Of a stretch of DNA of 64,000 nt, positions 42,641 through 51,112 are shown piece by piece (position 1 is the stretch's first letter; every line of letters begins with the position of its first letter). The position numbers and the translations under genes were made by a program. Where the stretch lies: assembly GCA_003139095.1 (NCBI GenBank), contig PLHW01000019.1, forward strand, positions 10,187 to 74,186. The letters run 5' to 3'. The notes beneath the pieces are model-generated. The model did not search any database and was not told the origin of the DNA. It saw only the letters and a program-made list of their open reading frames with translations. Source of the DNA: Acidobacteriaceae bacterium (GTDB lineage Bacteria; Acidobacteriota; Terriglobia; Terriglobales; Acidobacteriaceae).

Positions 42641-42656
42641 TGATATCATGGTATCA
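42641..42656. promoter_or_regulatory. Candidate operator of the FitAB-like pair
   Basis: TGATATCATGGTATCA is a 14-of-16 palindrome located 18 bases before the antitoxin start. It can also be read as two tandem TGNTATCA half-sites; from memory, the gonococcal FitA operator has TGCTATCA/TGATAGCA half-sites. Antitoxins of this type repress their own operon. Confidence 0.6.
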
Positions 42657-42674
42657 CACTAGGGGAGAATGGGC

Positions 42675-42923
42675 ATGGCTCAATTTGTGGTGCGCAACGT
42701 GGAGACCTCGGTGAAGACGCGACTTCAGCGGCGGGCGCGCCGTAACGGCCGCAGCATGGAGGAAGAGATCCGCGACATCCTGCGGGATGCGGTCAAAGCG
42801 GAGTCGTCCGGGGGCGGAGGACTGGGCACGGAGATTTCAGCATTGTTCTCGAAAATCGGCCTTCGATCCGAGATTCCGGAATTGCGCGGGCACGAGGTGG
42901 TGCCTGTGGACTTCGAGAAATGA
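42675..42923 (+). CDS. FitA/VapB-type ribbon-helix-helix antitoxin
   Basis: The 82-residue product has an N-terminal RHH DNA-binding fold (AQFVVRNVETSVKTRLQRRARRNGRSMEEEIRDILRDAV), as in FitA and Arc-type repressors. A Gly-rich hinge and a C-terminal toxin-binding segment (LGTEISALFSKIGLRSEIPELRGHEVVPVDFEK) follow. It should neutralise the PIN toxin downstream and repress the operon. AGGGGA (42661-42666) favours ATG 42675 over ATG 42669. Its TGA overlaps the toxin ATG as ATGA. Confidence 0.93.
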   Translation: MAQFVVRNVETSVKTRLQRRARRNGRSMEEEIRDILRDAVKAESSGGGGLGTEISALFSKIGLRSEIPELRGHEVVPVDFEK

Positions 42924-43336
42924 TCATTCTCGATACGAATGTAATTTCGGCGCTGATGCAGGAGGCGCCGGACGCGAAGGTTGTGGCGTGGCTTGACCGG
43001 CAACCGCGAACGTCGATGTGGACGACCTCCGTGACGATACTGGAAGTTCAGTTCGGGATTGCGATTTTGGAACGTGGAAAGCGGAGACTGTTCCTAACCC
43101 AGGCTCTGGACGTTTTCCTGGATAAAATCGACCGACGGATCGCAGCCTTTGATCTTGCCGCCGCGCATGAGGCGGGGAATCTCATGGCTCTGCGGAGGAA
43201 GAAGGGGCGTCCGGTAGAGTTGCGCGACACTATGATTGCCGGGATCGCTCTCGCTCAGCGCGCGGCGCTGGCGACACGAAACACGGTCCATTTCAACGAT
43301 ATTTCCGCTCAGGTTATAAATCCCTGGAATGCGTAA
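42920..43336 (+). CDS. FitB/VapC-type PIN-domain ribonuclease toxin
   Basis: The 138-residue product is a PIN domain: MIILDTNVISALM with Asp5, TILEVQFGI with Glu42, and ELRDTMIAGIALAQRA with Asp103, followed by LATRNTVHFNDI with a further acidic residue. These are the metal-binding positions of the fold, spaced as in FitB. Such toxins cleave RNA (often tRNA) when the antitoxin is lost. All catalytic acids are present, so the toxin looks active. The start overlaps the antitoxin stop. Confidence 0.93.
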   Translation: MIILDTNVISALMQEAPDAKVVAWLDRQPRTSMWTTSVTILEVQFGIAILERGKRRLFLTQALDVFLDKIDRRIAAFDLAAAHEAGNLMALRRKKGRPVELRDTMIAGIALAQRAALATRNTVHFNDISAQVINPWNA

Positions 43337-43391
43337 CGGTTGTCCTCGGCACTTTTCTTTTGCAGCATTCACAAAGAAGCGCGAAACATTC

Positions 43392-44714
43392 CTACAAAAT
43401 TGGCATGTGCAGGCAGGGATGCACCATGAAATCGAGGGCGTTGATTTGTTTCAAGGCCTGAACGACGAGCGAGGTTCGGCATTCTTCCAGCGTGATCAAG
43501 AAAGGCAGATGAGATTTTTGGCAGCCGGGCTTTTGCAGGACGGAGTCGATGTTGATGCCGGACTTGTCGAGGATGGTGGCGAGCGCGGCGATGATGCCGG
43601 GGCGGTCCTTCACGAGAAAACGCAAGTAGTGGCGGGTTACAAAGTCGGCGGTCAGGGCGGGCGACTTCTCGCTGGGCTGCGATTTTGCCGTGACTTCAGG
43701 CGCGCGGCCAGTGCGCGATTGCCGGGCGTGAACGATGGCCAGGATGTCAGAAACGACCGCGACTGCCGTGGGATGTCCGCCGGCGCCGTGGCCTCCGAAG
43801 ACGGTTTCTCCGCCATAAACGCCGGTGGCCATCACCAGATTCTGGCTGCGTTCGACGCGGGCGAGCGGTGAAGTCAGAGGCACGAGCGAGGGCTGAACCG
43901 CCGCGAATAGCGTGTCGCCTTTGAGTTCCGCACGCGAGATCTGGCGGATGGTGCATTCGAGTTGCTTCGCGTAGTCGAAATCGATCGCATCAATGGGAGA
44001 AATTGATTGCGCTACGATGCTGGCGGCGGCGACATTGCAGTGCAATCCTACGCGAATGAGGATGGCGAGTTTGGCTCGGGCGTCGAGGCCGTCGATATCT
44101 TCGGTGGGATCGGCTTCGGCGAAACCCAGTTTTTGCGCCTCGCGCAGGGCAGTGGTGAAGGGAACGCCGCTCGATTCGATTTGGGTGAGGATGTAGTTGC
44201 AGGTGCCGTTCAAGATTCCGCAGATTTTAAAGAGGTCATCTCCGGCGAGTCCTTGATGGAGGCCGGAAATTACGGGGACGCCGCCGGCGACGGAGGCGCC
44301 GAACTCGATTTGCTGATTCATCTGGCGGGCCAGGCGCGCTAACTCCGGGCCGCAGTGCGCGATCAGTTGCTTGTTGGCGGTGACGACGGATTTGCCGGAG
44401 GCAAGCGCGCGGCGAACCCAGTCTTCGGTGGGATGCAGGCCGCCGATCAGTTCGACGACGATGTCGGCGCCGGAAGAGAGAACATCGTCGATGCTCTCGG
44501 TCCATACGACTTCGGGGGGAAGCCAGTCGACTTTCTTGCGGACCACGTTGCGATTGCAGATGTGAGTGAGGCGCAGTCCGATGTTCGAGCGCTCGCAGAG
44601 AATTCTTGCGACGGAACTGCCGACGGTGCCGAAGCCGAGCAGGGCGACTTTATAAACTAGAGGGTTCGCGTCGGCGTGATTCGGACGGGAGTCGAATTGG
44701 ATGGAGTCTGTCAT
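43392..44714 (-). CDS. hom: Homoserine dehydrogenase with C-terminal ACT domain
   Basis: Hom reduces aspartate semialdehyde to homoserine for methionine and threonine synthesis. The 440-residue product has the NAD(P) fold VALLGFGTVGSSVARIL near 24-40, ASGKSVVTANKQLIAHCG near 105-122, the catalytic block GGVPVISGL ... ICGILNGTCNYIL near 150-180, and GFAEADPTEDIDGLDARAKLAIL near 197-220 with the substrate Glu, Asp and Lys. An ACT domain follows at about 360-440 (RFLVKDRPGIIAALATILDKSGINIDSVLQ), consistent with feedback control by threonine. No other threonine-pathway gene is adjacent. Confidence 0.96.
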   Translation of the reverse strand: MTDSIQFDSRPNHADANPLVYKVALLGFGTVGSSVARILCERSNIGLRLTHICNRNVVRKKVDWLPPEVVWTESIDDVLSSGADIVVELIGGLHPTEDWVRRALASGKSVVTANKQLIAHCGPELARLARQMNQQIEFGASVAGGVPVISGLHQGLAGDDLFKICGILNGTCNYILTQIESSGVPFTTALREAQKLGFAEADPTEDIDGLDARAKLAILIRVGLHCNVAAASIVAQSISPIDAIDFDYAKQLECTIRQISRAELKGDTLFAAVQPSLVPLTSPLARVERSQNLVMATGVYGGETVFGGHGAGGHPTAVAVVSDILAIVHARQSRTGRAPEVTAKSQPSEKSPALTADFVTRHYLRFLVKDRPGIIAALATILDKSGINIDSVLQKPGCQKSHLPFLITLEECRTSLVVQALKQINALDFMVHPCLHMPIL

Positions 44715-44910
44715 TCAATTCTTCAATGAAGCGCGCACCGCGGCGAATGCGCTCCCGGAGCGCGCGCCTGGCGTGAAGAGCTCGCATGCGAGGGTTCCAT
44801 CGCAATTAACTCTCGCCGGTTTCATGGCTGTATAATAAAGGGTTTTCCGCTCTCCACTTCGAAGAAACTTCCGGGCAGGGGTGCCTGGTCAAAACAAGGA
44901 AGGCAAAGGA

Positions 44911-46749
44911 ATGGCCACTACGGATATTGTGCCCCAGGAATCATCGGGGCAGTTGGGGCGCAGGCGCGTCGTCAACGACATGAGCATTCAGGTTGCGACG
45001 GTGAACGGGTCGGGGTCGCAAAGTTCGAATACGGTGCTGCTGCGCAGCATCTTTCAAATGGGCGTGCCGATCTCGGGAAAAAACCTGTTTCCATCGAACA
45101 TTGCGGGATTGCCGACCTGGTATACGATCCGCGCGAATAAGGACGGCTACATCGGGCGCAAGAAAGAGATCGACCTGCTGATCGCGATGAACGCGGAGAC
45201 GGCGCAGGACGATGTGAAGACGCTAGCACCGGGCGCGAGCGTGCTTTATGACGAACCGCTGGCGCTCAATAAGGTGAGGGACGACCTGATTTATTATGCG
45301 GTGCCCTACGACAAGCTGGTGACGACCGTGTGCTCGGAGGCCAAGCTGCGCAAGCTGATCAAGAACATGATCTACGTGGGCGTGGCGGCGCAGTTGCTGG
45401 AGATCGACTTCGCGGAAGTGGAGAAGGCGATCCGGAAGCAGTTTGCGACCAAGGCGAAGGCGGCGGCGTTGAACCTGGCTGCGGCAAAGGCGGGACACGA
45501 TTATGCGGCGGCGAACCTGCAGAAGCGCGACCCGTTTTACATCGAGCGGATGGACAAGACGAAGGGAATGATCATCGTCGACGGCAACTCGGCAGCGGCG
45601 ATGGGGTGCATGTTTGCAGGCTGCACGGTGGTGACGTGGTATCCGATTACGCCGTCGTCGTCGCTGGTGGAGACGATGATCGACTACATGAAGGAATACC
45701 GCATTGGGCCGGACGGGAAGGCGACGTTTGCGATTGTGCAGGCGGAAGACGAGCTGGCGGCGATTGGGATGGTGATTGGCGCGGCCTGGGCGGGAGCGCG
45801 GTCGATGACGGCGACGGCGGGTCCGGGGATTTCGCTGATGGCGGAGTTTGCGGGACTGGCTTATTACGTGGAAGTGCCGGCGGTGATCTGGGACATTCAG
45901 CGGGTGGGACCTTCGACGGGATTACCGACGCGGACTTCGCAGGGAGATGTGCTGTCAACGGCGTTTCTGAGCCATGGGGATTCGAAGCACATCATGCTGT
46001 TTCCGGATTCGGTGAGCGAGTGCTTCACGATGGCGCAGGATGCGTTCGACCTGGCGGAGCGATTTCAGACGCCGGTGTTCGTGATGTCGGACCTGGATCT
46101 GGGGATGAATAATTGGATGTCAGATCCGTTTCCGTATCCGGAGAAGCCGATTGATCGCGGAAAGGTCCTGACGAAGGAAGACCTGGAGCGATTGGGAGGA
46201 TTTGCGCGCTACAAGGATGTGGATGGAGATGGAGTTGGTTATCGAACGTTGCCGGGAACGGATCATCCGGCAGCGGCGTATTTTGCGCGCGGCAGCGGAC
46301 ACAACGAGAAGGCGCAGTACAGCGAGCGTCCAGACGACTTCGAGCGGAACATGGAGCGGATCAACAAGAAGTTCGAGACGTCGCGGTCGTTTGTGCCGCG
46401 GCCGGAACTGGCGGGAAGTGGGAAGGCGAAGGTTGGGATCATTGCTTATGGAACTACGCACTGGGCGATTATCGAGGCGCGCGACCAGTTAGCGAACGAG
46501 CATAAGTTGGAGACGGATTATTTGCGGATTCGGGCGTATCCGTTTACGCGTGAGGTACATGACTTTATCGAGCAGCATGAGCGGCTGTATGTGGTGGAGC
46601 AGAATCGCGATGGGCAGATGGCGAGCCTGCTGAAGCTGGATGTCAAAGCGGAACTGACGCCGAAGTTGCGGTCGATCTGCCATATTCATGGACTGCCGAT
46701 AGATGCGCGATCGATCACGGACGACCTGATGATGATGGAGGGCAAGTAA
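44911..46749 (+). CDS. korA: 2-oxoacid:ferredoxin oxidoreductase, fused gamma-alpha subunit (KorA)
   Basis: Together with KorB this enzyme oxidatively decarboxylates 2-oxoglutarate (or a related 2-oxoacid) to the acyl-CoA and reduced ferredoxin. The 612-residue product begins with a gamma-type domain (VNGSGSQSSNTVLLRSIFQMGVPISGKNLFPSNI, to about 200). The alpha domain follows with GNSAAAMGCMFAGCTVVTWYPITPSSSLVETMIDY near 230 and IVQAEDELAAIGMVIGAAWAGARSMTATAGPGISLMAEFAGLAYY near 272-315. The two-subunit form without its own ferredoxin domain resembles that of Mycobacterium. I chose ATG 44911 over the in-frame GTG 44881 (AAGGAAGG upstream). korB follows without a gap. Confidence 0.93.
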   Translation: MATTDIVPQESSGQLGRRRVVNDMSIQVATVNGSGSQSSNTVLLRSIFQMGVPISGKNLFPSNIAGLPTWYTIRANKDGYIGRKKEIDLLIAMNAETAQDDVKTLAPGASVLYDEPLALNKVRDDLIYYAVPYDKLVTTVCSEAKLRKLIKNMIYVGVAAQLLEIDFAEVEKAIRKQFATKAKAAALNLAAAKAGHDYAAANLQKRDPFYIERMDKTKGMIIVDGNSAAAMGCMFAGCTVVTWYPITPSSSLVETMIDYMKEYRIGPDGKATFAIVQAEDELAAIGMVIGAAWAGARSMTATAGPGISLMAEFAGLAYYVEVPAVIWDIQRVGPSTGLPTRTSQGDVLSTAFLSHGDSKHIMLFPDSVSECFTMAQDAFDLAERFQTPVFVMSDLDLGMNNWMSDPFPYPEKPIDRGKVLTKEDLERLGGFARYKDVDGDGVGYRTLPGTDHPAAAYFARGSGHNEKAQYSERPDDFERNMERINKKFETSRSFVPRPELAGSGKAKVGIIAYGTTHWAIIEARDQLANEHKLETDYLRIRAYPFTREVHDFIEQHERLYVVEQNRDGQMASLLKLDVKAELTPKLRSICHIHGLPIDARSITDDLMMMEGK

Positions 46750-47805
46750 ATGGGGAGCACGACAGGAACACCGAGTTCTACGCCGGCGCCGAAGACGAAT
46801 CGAATCGGATTGCAGGTGATCGATTATCGCGGCGGAAAGACTACGCTGTGCGCGGGATGCGGACATAACGCGATCTCGGAGCGCATCATCGATGCGATGT
46901 ACGAGATGGGCGTGAAACCGGAGCGGGTGGCGAAGTTCAGCGGGATTGGGTGCTCGTCGAAGAGCCCCGCGTATTTTATGAACCGGTCGCACAGCTTTAA
47001 TTCGGTGCATGGGCGAATGCCGTCGGTTGCGACGGGCGCGATGCTGGCGAATAAAAACCTGCTGGCGCTGGGCGTGACGGGCGATGGAGATACGGTTTCG
47101 ATTGGCGCGGGACAGTTTGTGCATTTGATGCGGCGGAATTTGCCGATCATTTATGTGATCGAAGACAACGGCTGTTACGGGCTGACGAAAGGGCAGTTTT
47201 CGGCGACGGCGGATTTGGGATCGACGCTGAAGAGCGGCGTGGTGAACGATCTGCCTCCGGTGGATACTTGCGCGATGGCGATTCAGTTGGGCGCGACGTT
47301 TGTGGGACGATCGTTTTCGGGCGATAAGAAACAGCTGCACACGATGTTGAAGGCGGCGATTGCGCACAATGGGACGGTGATGCTGGATGTGGTTTCGCCG
47401 TGCGTGACGTTTAACGATCATGAAGGCTCGACGAAATCTTATAAGTACATGCAGGCGCATGAAGAGCCGCTGCATGAGGTGAGTTTTGTGCCGTCGTTTG
47501 AGGAAATTAATGTGGAGTACGATGCGGGGACGACGTTTGAAGTGACGATGCACGATGGATCGAGTTTGCGGCTGCGGAAGCTGGAAGAAGAATACGATCC
47601 GACGGATAAGATTCATGCCGTGCGGCGATTGATGGAATCGCACACGAAGGGCGAAGTGCTGACTGGAGTTTTTTACATCAATGAGAAGGCGCCGAGCTTT
47701 ATCGACATGCTGAACGTGACCGACAAACCGCTGGCGACGCTGCCGGAATCGGCGGTGCGGCCGAGTAGGGAAGCGCTGGCGAAGTGCATGGAAGAGCTGA
47801 TGTAG
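46750..47805 (+). CDS. korB: 2-oxoacid:ferredoxin oxidoreductase beta subunit (KorB)
   Basis: KorB binds thiamine diphosphate and the [4Fe-4S] cluster. The 351-residue product shows LCAGCGHNAISERII near 33-47, FSGIGCSSKSPAYFMNRSHSFNSVHGRMPSVATGA near 66-100, the ThDP motif GDGDTVSIGAGQFVHLMRRNLPIIYVIEDNGCYGLTKGQFSAT near 114-156, and DVVSPCVTFNDH near 214 with another cluster cysteine. The start codon directly follows the korA stop, so the two are translated in tandem. Substrate choice (2-oxoglutarate over pyruvate) is inferred from resemblance to KorB. Confidence 0.94.
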   Translation: MGSTTGTPSSTPAPKTNRIGLQVIDYRGGKTTLCAGCGHNAISERIIDAMYEMGVKPERVAKFSGIGCSSKSPAYFMNRSHSFNSVHGRMPSVATGAMLANKNLLALGVTGDGDTVSIGAGQFVHLMRRNLPIIYVIEDNGCYGLTKGQFSATADLGSTLKSGVVNDLPPVDTCAMAIQLGATFVGRSFSGDKKQLHTMLKAAIAHNGTVMLDVVSPCVTFNDHEGSTKSYKYMQAHEEPLHEVSFVPSFEEINVEYDAGTTFEVTMHDGSSLRLRKLEEEYDPTDKIHAVRRLMESHTKGEVLTGVFYINEKAPSFIDMLNVTDKPLATLPESAVRPSREALAKCMEELM

Positions 47806-47854
47806 GGGTTGGGGCGTTGACTGACCATGTAGATTGACCCCTGATTGAGAAAGT

Positions 47855-47895
47855 GCCCAGGTCTCCTCCACTCCAAGGAGGTGCGAGACCTGGGC
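47855..47895. terminator. Strong hairpin between korB and the kelch gene (probable bidirectional terminator)
   Basis: GCCCAGGTCTC pairs perfectly with GAGACCTGGGC, and CTCC with GGAG inside. The hairpin lies in the 105-base convergent spacer. No T-run follows on either strand, so intrinsic termination is uncertain. Confidence 0.45.
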
Positions 47896-47910
47896 CGGCA
47901 GCCACCTGTT

Positions 47911-48876
47911 CTACGGCTGATAAATCTCTACCGTGCCGACGACGCCACCGCCGTTGCTGTAATTACCACCGAGGCAGAACAGCCGCCCCTTATACGCCGC
48001 GGACCCGCCAATGGGTGTCATCATGCCTTGGGGCATGGGAGCCAGGGTTCTCCAGGCGTTCTTCGACAACGTGAACGATTCTGTGAGGGTTAAGGCCGCG
48101 TCGTTTACGACGTCCCAGCCACCTGCGGAGTAGAGCCGTCCACCGATGGAGGCACCACAGGCGCATTGTCGGAGTGTGGGATCCGAAGTGAGCCAACTCC
48201 AGGTGTTCGAGGGCACGTCGTACCCCTCGTTGTGTCCATCAACATAGTTATCCGAACCGTCAGTCACTATGATCGTAGTTCCGATTAGCCCTCCCGTCGC
48301 CGTGTCCTCCGGGCTCAACATAGACTGTAGTTGCCCCGGCTCTGTCCATTGATCGGTCGCGGGATCGTAGCCCTCGACCGTTGTGAGGAAGCTCCCGTCG
48401 CCGTAGCCGCCCATGACATAGATGATGCCCTTCTCTACGACACACACCGCACCAGCCTCAGCCGTGGTGGGCATGGAGGCCTTCTGGGACCACTTCTCCG
48501 TCTTCGGGCTGTAAGCCCATACCGCGTTCGTATAGTTTTGCCCTCCGGTGTTACCGCCGATGAAGTACAACACATTGTTCACTACTCCGGCGCACCCGCC
48601 TCCTGTCGCTATCGGCAGTTGAGGCCCCGAGCCCCATGTGTTCGTGGCGGGGTCGTAAATTTGGACGTTAGCGGCGACGGTTCCGGAAGGGGTGCCTCCG
48701 CCGACGACATAGATCCGCTTTTCAAGGACTGCGACAGCCGTGTATTCAAGGGCTACCGGCATCGACGCACCGTAACTCCAAGTATTGTGCGCGACAACTG
48801 GTTCCTGTGCTAAGGTCATTGGTGCCGTGCCAAGCAACATCAGTAGTACCGCTGCTACTACGGAGTTCGTTTTCAT
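47911..48876 (-). CDS. Secreted kelch-repeat protein
   Basis: The 321-residue product has a signal peptide (KTNSVVAAVLLMLLGTAPMTLAQ) and six kelch blades with paired Gly-Gly and a distal Trp, for example RIYVVGGGTPSGTVAANVQIYDPATNTWGSG, VLYFIGGNTGGQNYTNAVWAYSPKTEKWSQ, IIYVMGGYGDGSFLTTVEGYDPATDQWTE and RLFCLGGNYSNGGGVVGTVEIY. It should fold as an extracellular beta-propeller. GAGAGGAG precedes the ATG. It is in line with another secreted protein upstream and a CadC-like regulator beyond; regulation by the latter is an inference from position. Confidence 0.9.
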   Translation of the reverse strand: MKTNSVVAAVLLMLLGTAPMTLAQEPVVAHNTWSYGASMPVALEYTAVAVLEKRIYVVGGGTPSGTVAANVQIYDPATNTWGSGPQLPIATGGGCAGVVNNVLYFIGGNTGGQNYTNAVWAYSPKTEKWSQKASMPTTAEAGAVCVVEKGIIYVMGGYGDGSFLTTVEGYDPATDQWTEPGQLQSMLSPEDTATGGLIGTTIIVTDGSDNYVDGHNEGYDVPSNTWSWLTSDPTLRQCACGASIGGRLYSAGGWDVVNDAALTLTESFTLSKNAWRTLAPMPQGMMTPIGGSAAYKGRLFCLGGNYSNGGGVVGTVEIYQP

Positions 48877-48968
48877 TGTTGCTCCTCTCGGGATTAATTA
48901 AATAAGAAGGTCGTAAAACGCGGTTTCGTTCCGCGGGACGCCGCCGCCAGGCGGGCTGAGTGCAAATG

Positions 48969-49673
48969 CTACGGCGTGACCTTCACGCTAAACCAGTCAC
49001 CGTATTGTGGTCCGGTCTGGTCGGGGAGACCTATCCGCTGACTGAGCACTAGGTAGAACGGCCCTGTGCCCGCCTGTAGTTTTGAAAGCTTGCCCAGAAC
49101 GGTGCCCACAAAGTTCTCGACCGTCACCGTGGCTGCCCCCTCCGCGTTCACACTGATTGTGACGATGTAGGGCGCGTCGAAATTGGGTGAAATCGAAGGT
49201 GAGAATTGCTCGCCGAGCTGCCAAAGCTGACTGATATTGGGCGCTGACACCCAAAACCCGTCGTAGCACGGGCACACATTGGCGTCCAGATTAAGAAATT
49301 GGGTAAGGTCAGCGCTCGCCAGAAAAATCTCAAATGGATTCGCTGTTCCCCCAGTGGTTAGTACGTATGTGACGACCTTAAATGGCGGGGTGAAAGTTGA
49401 CAGCGACTGCACGCCGGTAAATTGATAATCGTCGGTTGGCCCTGTCATTGTCATCCCGAACTGGCTATTGAAGCTCAGTTGTGGGGGAACGAACGTCGCG
49501 GCAGGAGATGACGAAGACGCGGCAAGGGCGGTAAGGAACGGGGAGTTTGCCGTCCACAGGTTAGTGTTGAGGCTGGAATCCTTGGTGAAGTTGTCTAACA
49601 AGAGCGTTTGAGCCTGGGCGAGGACAGCCCCAAGTATGGCTAGCGACAATAGAATCTTGGCGAGGTGTTTCAT
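48969..49673 (-). CDS. Secreted beta-rich protein of unknown function
   Basis: From ATG 49673 the product is 234 residues with a signal peptide (KHLAKILLSLAILGAVLAQAQ). The mature part looks like a jelly-roll/concanavalin-type beta domain: LLLDNFTKDSSLNTNLWTANSPFLTALA at the start, FGMTMTGPTDDYQFTGVQSLSTFTPPFKVVTYVLTTG and PYIVTISVNAEGAATVTVENFVGTVLGKLSKL. The two-cysteine stretch NVCPCYDGFW is notable. Such domains often bind carbohydrate, but I see no catalytic residues. GAGGAG lies upstream. It is divergent from the CadC-like regulator, with about 200 bases between the starts. Confidence 0.8.
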   Translation of the reverse strand: MKHLAKILLSLAILGAVLAQAQTLLLDNFTKDSSLNTNLWTANSPFLTALAASSSSPAATFVPPQLSFNSQFGMTMTGPTDDYQFTGVQSLSTFTPPFKVVTYVLTTGGTANPFEIFLASADLTQFLNLDANVCPCYDGFWVSAPNISQLWQLGEQFSPSISPNFDAPYIVTISVNAEGAATVTVENFVGTVLGKLSKLQAGTGPFYLVLSQRIGLPDQTGPQYGDWFSVKVTP

Positions 49674-49871
49674 ATTTAGTTCTCCTCTCAGTGTCTGTTT
49701 TCGCTCCAAGACGTGGAACACCGTCTAACAGTGAGCGGGACTCAGATCGCTTACTCCTAGGGCGGACCGCGCAGCGCCACGATAGCGCTTTGTGCAGCCC
49801 TGTCAACGAAGTTCCTAATGAGCGATGGATGAGCGCGGACGGTGGTGGAAAAACAGGGTTTGACTGGGAGA

Positions 49872-50948
49872 ATGAGTTGGGGTAAGTTCGAGGGTCGCAA
49901 GCTTGAGGGCCCGCACGATAACGATAACTCCGAAGTGTCATGGGAGGGCATTGTGGCAGTCCAAGAAAAGGACGAGTCCTCATTCCTATCTTCTCCGTTA
50001 CTATCTGGTCCACAAGTTCGGTTCGATGTGTTCGAACTGGACGCAGGGAAGGGGCACCTCCTACGCAGTGGGTTGCCGGTAGATCTGTCGCCGCAATTAC
50101 TTACAATTCTTGGAATGTTAGCGGGGCGGCCCGGCCAGGTGGTCACGCGCAAAGAGATTAAGGAAGCGCTGTGGCCGGGGCAATCCTTCGGGGATTTTGA
50201 CAGCCGGCTGAATTTCGCCATCAAGAAGCTCAGAGAGGCGCTGGGCGACGACGCCGAGCACCCGCGCTACGTTCAGACTGTACGCAACGCAGGTTACAGG
50301 TTTATTGCGCCTGTGCGGGAACCACAGGCGCTTTCGTCGGTTGTTCGCGATCCAGATTGGTCTGAGTCAAAGCAGATTGGTGTTTTGCCGAGGTCAATGC
50401 AGGGGGCCTTGGTTTCAGGCAAAGGGCTTCAAGTTGGCATGAACGGACCCTTTCTCGCGCTCGTGACGGTCGTCGTCATCGCGATTGCAGTTACGACTGT
50501 GTTGGTGCTACGACATCGAGGGGCAGACCAGTCTGTATTCTCTGAGGTGAGGAGGCAGCCCCAGTCGAACGATTCTGAAAACGGACAACCGCGGATTGAT
50601 TCTGTGACTCCGATCCTGCCGCAACCCAGACAGAGGATAGCCATCAAGGGCACTAGCTTCGGTCTACACGTCCCATATACCCGCACCGATTCCCCGTACC
50701 TGGCGATTCGGGACAAAACATCGGGTTGGGCGGCGGGGCGAATTATTCCGCGAAATTACGATGACGTGATGATGGACGTCGAGAACTGGACCGACACGGA
50801 GATCGTGGTGAGCGGGTTCAGCGGAGATTATGGCCGAAAGGGATGGAAATTAAACCCTGGAGACGATCTGGAAATCGCGGTTTGGAATCCGCAAAGCGGA
50901 TTGGGTCCGGCCTTATACCACCTGAAGGTGAACCCGAACGGGCCTTAA
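49872..50948 (+). CDS. CadC-like membrane transcription regulator with TIG-like ectodomain
   Basis: The product (358 residues from ATG 49872) has a winged-helix domain of the OmpR/CadC type (RFDVFELDAGKGHLLRSGLPVDLSPQLLTILGMLAGRPGQVVTRKEIKEALWP ... FAIKKLREALGDDAEHPRYVQTVRNAGYRFIAPV). One membrane helix follows (GPFLALVTVVVIAIAVTTVLVLRH). The outer part of about 130 residues begins IDSVTPILPQPRQRIAIKGTSFG, like an IPT/TIG Ig domain, and includes WTDTEIVVSGFSGDYG. This design would let an outside signal reach DNA without phosphorylation. A GTG at 49842 is an alternative start. The gene is divergent from two secreted-protein genes. Confidence 0.85.
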   Translation: MSWGKFEGRKLEGPHDNDNSEVSWEGIVAVQEKDESSFLSSPLLSGPQVRFDVFELDAGKGHLLRSGLPVDLSPQLLTILGMLAGRPGQVVTRKEIKEALWPGQSFGDFDSRLNFAIKKLREALGDDAEHPRYVQTVRNAGYRFIAPVREPQALSSVVRDPDWSESKQIGVLPRSMQGALVSGKGLQVGMNGPFLALVTVVVIAIAVTTVLVLRHRGADQSVFSEVRRQPQSNDSENGQPRIDSVTPILPQPRQRIAIKGTSFGLHVPYTRTDSPYLAIRDKTSGWAAGRIIPRNYDDVMMDVENWTDTEIVVSGFSGDYGRKGWKLNPGDDLEIAVWNPQSGLGPALYHLKVNPNGP

Positions 50949-51053
50949 TTGCAGAGCCATTGTGCTGGGCTTGGCCGATCTGCGCGCGGCGTGGACGGGC
51001 GAGGGCGCATGTCGCGACACGGATCCGTCCCCCTGAAGCCGCAGTTAAGAATG

Positions 51054-51088
51054 AGATTCCTCGTCGCGTTCGCTCCTCGGGATGACAA
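51054..51088. repeat. Dispersed palindromic repeat, minus-strand copy
   Basis: Read on the minus strand it runs TTGTCATCCCGAG ... CGAGGAATCT, matching the copies at 821-848 and 37541-37584, with a few extra bases in the centre. It lies between the CadC-like gene and the end of the aminotransferase gene. Confidence 0.75.
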
Positions 51089-51112
51089 TTTGTTTGAGGG
51101 CTAGTTAGGGAA

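Noticed and set aside
46489-47871. Open frame of 460 codons on the minus strand opposite korA/korB
   Set aside because: Arg/His/Gln-rich shadow translation of GC-rich codons; korAB are certain.
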